Below are positions 6,351 through 7,148 of a stretch of 7,148 nt of DNA, piece by piece. The first letter of the stretch is position 1; the number at the start of each line of letters is the position of its first letter. The DNA lies in contig JAEVZE010000300.1 of the NCBI GenBank assembly GCA_023392395.1, positions 1 to 7,148 of the forward strand. The letters run 5' to 3'. A program made the translations under genes and the position numbers. This DNA comes from Bacillota bacterium (GTDB taxonomy: Bacteria > Bacillota > Clostridia > Christensenellales > Aristaeellaceae). The notes beneath the pieces are model-generated. The model was not told the origin of the DNA. It searched no databases and saw nothing but the letters and a program-made list of their open reading frames with translations.

Positions 6351-7148
6351 TTAGAAGTCGCCGTTCGAGTCGCCCTCCGGGTTGTCGATGTAGTCGTACG
6401 CCTCGTCGGAGTAGATGTACTGCTGGAAATCGTTGTCGGCCGTTCCGTCGGATTCGTAGCCGCGGGCGAGCTGCGCGTTGATCACCGCGTCCCGGGTGGA
6501 TTTTTCAAACTTACCCAGCGCGATTTCGTCCTCGGAGAGGTAGCCCAGTTCCATCAGCCGGGTCTGCAGCAAGGTCACCTCGTCGCCGGTGGAACCCACC
6601 TTAAGCGTCTTGTAAGTCGACGTCCCACTGCCCTTATAGTAGGGCGCGTCGTCCGCGAACAACTTCTGCTGCAGCGTGACGGTGGCGACGCCGGTTTCGT
6701 TGGCGCCGATCTTCTTCTGGAAGCGCTTGACCGCCGCAGTGGTCAGTTCGCCGTAGTTGCCGCCGATGCTTCCGGTGAAGTAGCCAAGATCCTTGAGCCG
6801 GGTCTGCAGCGTTTTCACGCGGCTGCCACTGTCGCCGGGCGAAAGCTTTACATATTCCGGCTCGGGCGTGGGATCGGCGCCCTCATAGGGCTTGGCGGAG
6901 TCGGAGAACAGCGTCTTTTGCAACGAGACGGTAGCCACGCCGGTTTCGTCCTTGCCATAGGCGCGCTGGAACAGCTTGACGGCCTTGGTGGTCTTTTCCA
7001 GGTAGTTGCCGCCGATGTCGCCGGTGAAATAGCCCAACTCCTTCAGCCTGGTCTGCAGCTTCTTCACGCGGTCGCCCGAATCGCCCGGCCTCAGTTCCAC
7101 ATATTCCGACGAGGGCGTCGGCGCGGGCGTCGGCGCCGTTGTGGCGCC
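6351..7148 (-). CDS. Secreted/surface protein with three PG_binding_1-like repeats, N-terminus outside the window
   Basis: The frame is open from the window edge to TAA at 6353-6351, giving 265 visible residues. The first internal GTG (7100-7098) is not the start, because the frame continues upstream through a Pro/Thr-rich linker (APTPAPTPSS) typical of exported proteins. Three domains of the PG_binding_1 type follow. Units 1 and 2 share PGDSG-RVK-LQTRLK-LGYFTG-IGGNY, then ETGVAT, with an 83-residue period and a PTPEPEY linker. Unit 3 (KVGSTGDEVTLLQTRLMELGYLS) is divergent and leads to an acidic, glycine/aspartate-containing tail. Such repeats bind cell-wall peptidoglycan and often accompany a hydrolase or other catalytic domain, which would be in the missing N-terminal part. 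It is the last gene of its transcript, and no link to the sensing operon is visible. Confidence 0.88.
   Translation of the reverse strand, partial: GATTAPTPAPTPSSEYVELRPGDSGDRVKKLQTRLKELGYFTGDIGGNYLEKTTKAVKLFQRAYGKDETGVATVSLQKTLFSDSAKPYEGADPTPEPEYVKLSPGDSGSRVKTLQTRLKDLGYFTGSIGGNYGELTTAAVKRFQKKIGANETGVATVTLQQKLFADDAPYYKGSGTSTYKTLKVGSTGDEVTLLQTRLMELGYLSEDEIALGKFEKSTRDAVINAQLARGYESDGTADNDFQQYIYSDEAYDYIDNPEGDSNGDF
6390..7100 (-). repeat. Three tandem peptidoglycan-binding-like protein repeats
   Basis: Unit 1 is about 6879-7100, unit 2 about 6630-6851 and unit 3 about 6390-6611. Units 1 and 2 are spaced 249 nt apart and very similar, indicating duplication or homogenisation; unit 3 keeps only the LQTRL-ELGY core and is degenerate after it. 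Confidence 0.85.
7113..7136 (-). repeat. 12-nt tandem duplication encoding an APTP linker
   Basis: gggcgtcggcgc occurs twice in direct succession (7113-7124 and 7125-7136) and encodes APTP-APTP on the minus strand. Such in-frame repeats can change linker length by slippage without breaking the frame. Confidence 0.75.

Noticed and set aside
5510..6481. 323-codon open frame on the plus strand
   Set aside because: It crosses the response-regulator gene, its promoter and the end of the next gene in antisense; its composition is that of a shadow frame.
1..7148. CRISPR array, tRNA or rRNA gene, insertion sequence
   Set aside because: No regularly spaced direct repeats, tRNA cloverleaf, rRNA core sequence, transposase motif or terminal inverted repeat pair was seen; the region is ordinary dense coding sequence.

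Overview
The window reads as about 60 % GC, densely coded bacterial DNA with every recognisable gene on the minus strand. The gene families (YesM/LytS-type histidine kinase, YesN-type AraC response regulator, secreted repeats of the PG_binding_1 type, strong GGAGG-like ribosome binding sites, GTG starts) point to a Firmicute, most likely a GC-rich gut-type Clostridia lineage. The taxonomic placement is inference.

Layout in transcription order (right to left): the 3' part of a secreted or surface protein with at least three peptidoglycan-binding-like repeats (6351 to beyond 7148); a hairpin that probably ends its transcript (6292-6324); a good sigma-A-type promoter with an inverted repeat over its -35/spacer (6248-6276) and a GC hairpin in the 5' UTR (6205-6226); then a tight four-gene operon. 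The operon holds a YesN-like response regulator (4592-6190), a dCache sensor histidine kinase (2853-4589, 2 nt gap), a periplasmic-binding-protein-like protein with an N-terminal membrane segment (1894-2856, 4-nt GTGA overlap) and a galactose/glucose-binding protein of the MglB type (891-1871, 22 nt gap). After a 165-nt GC-rich, hairpin-forming intergenic stretch comes a CorA-type metal-ion channel (1-725), cut by the window edge just before its GMN signature.

The core of the window looks like a self-contained carbohydrate-sensing system: two extracytoplasmic sugar-binding-type proteins translated together with a two-component pair and with no ABC permease or ATPase between them or directly after them. 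The closest described precedent I know is the XylFII-LytS-YesN xylose sensor of Clostridium beijerinckii, in which a binding protein acts as the kinase's sugar-sensing subunit. Here there are two such proteins. One keeps nearly all the known galactose/glucose contact residues of E. coli MglB, so galactose or glucose is the best guess for at least one input. The regulon is not visible in the window.
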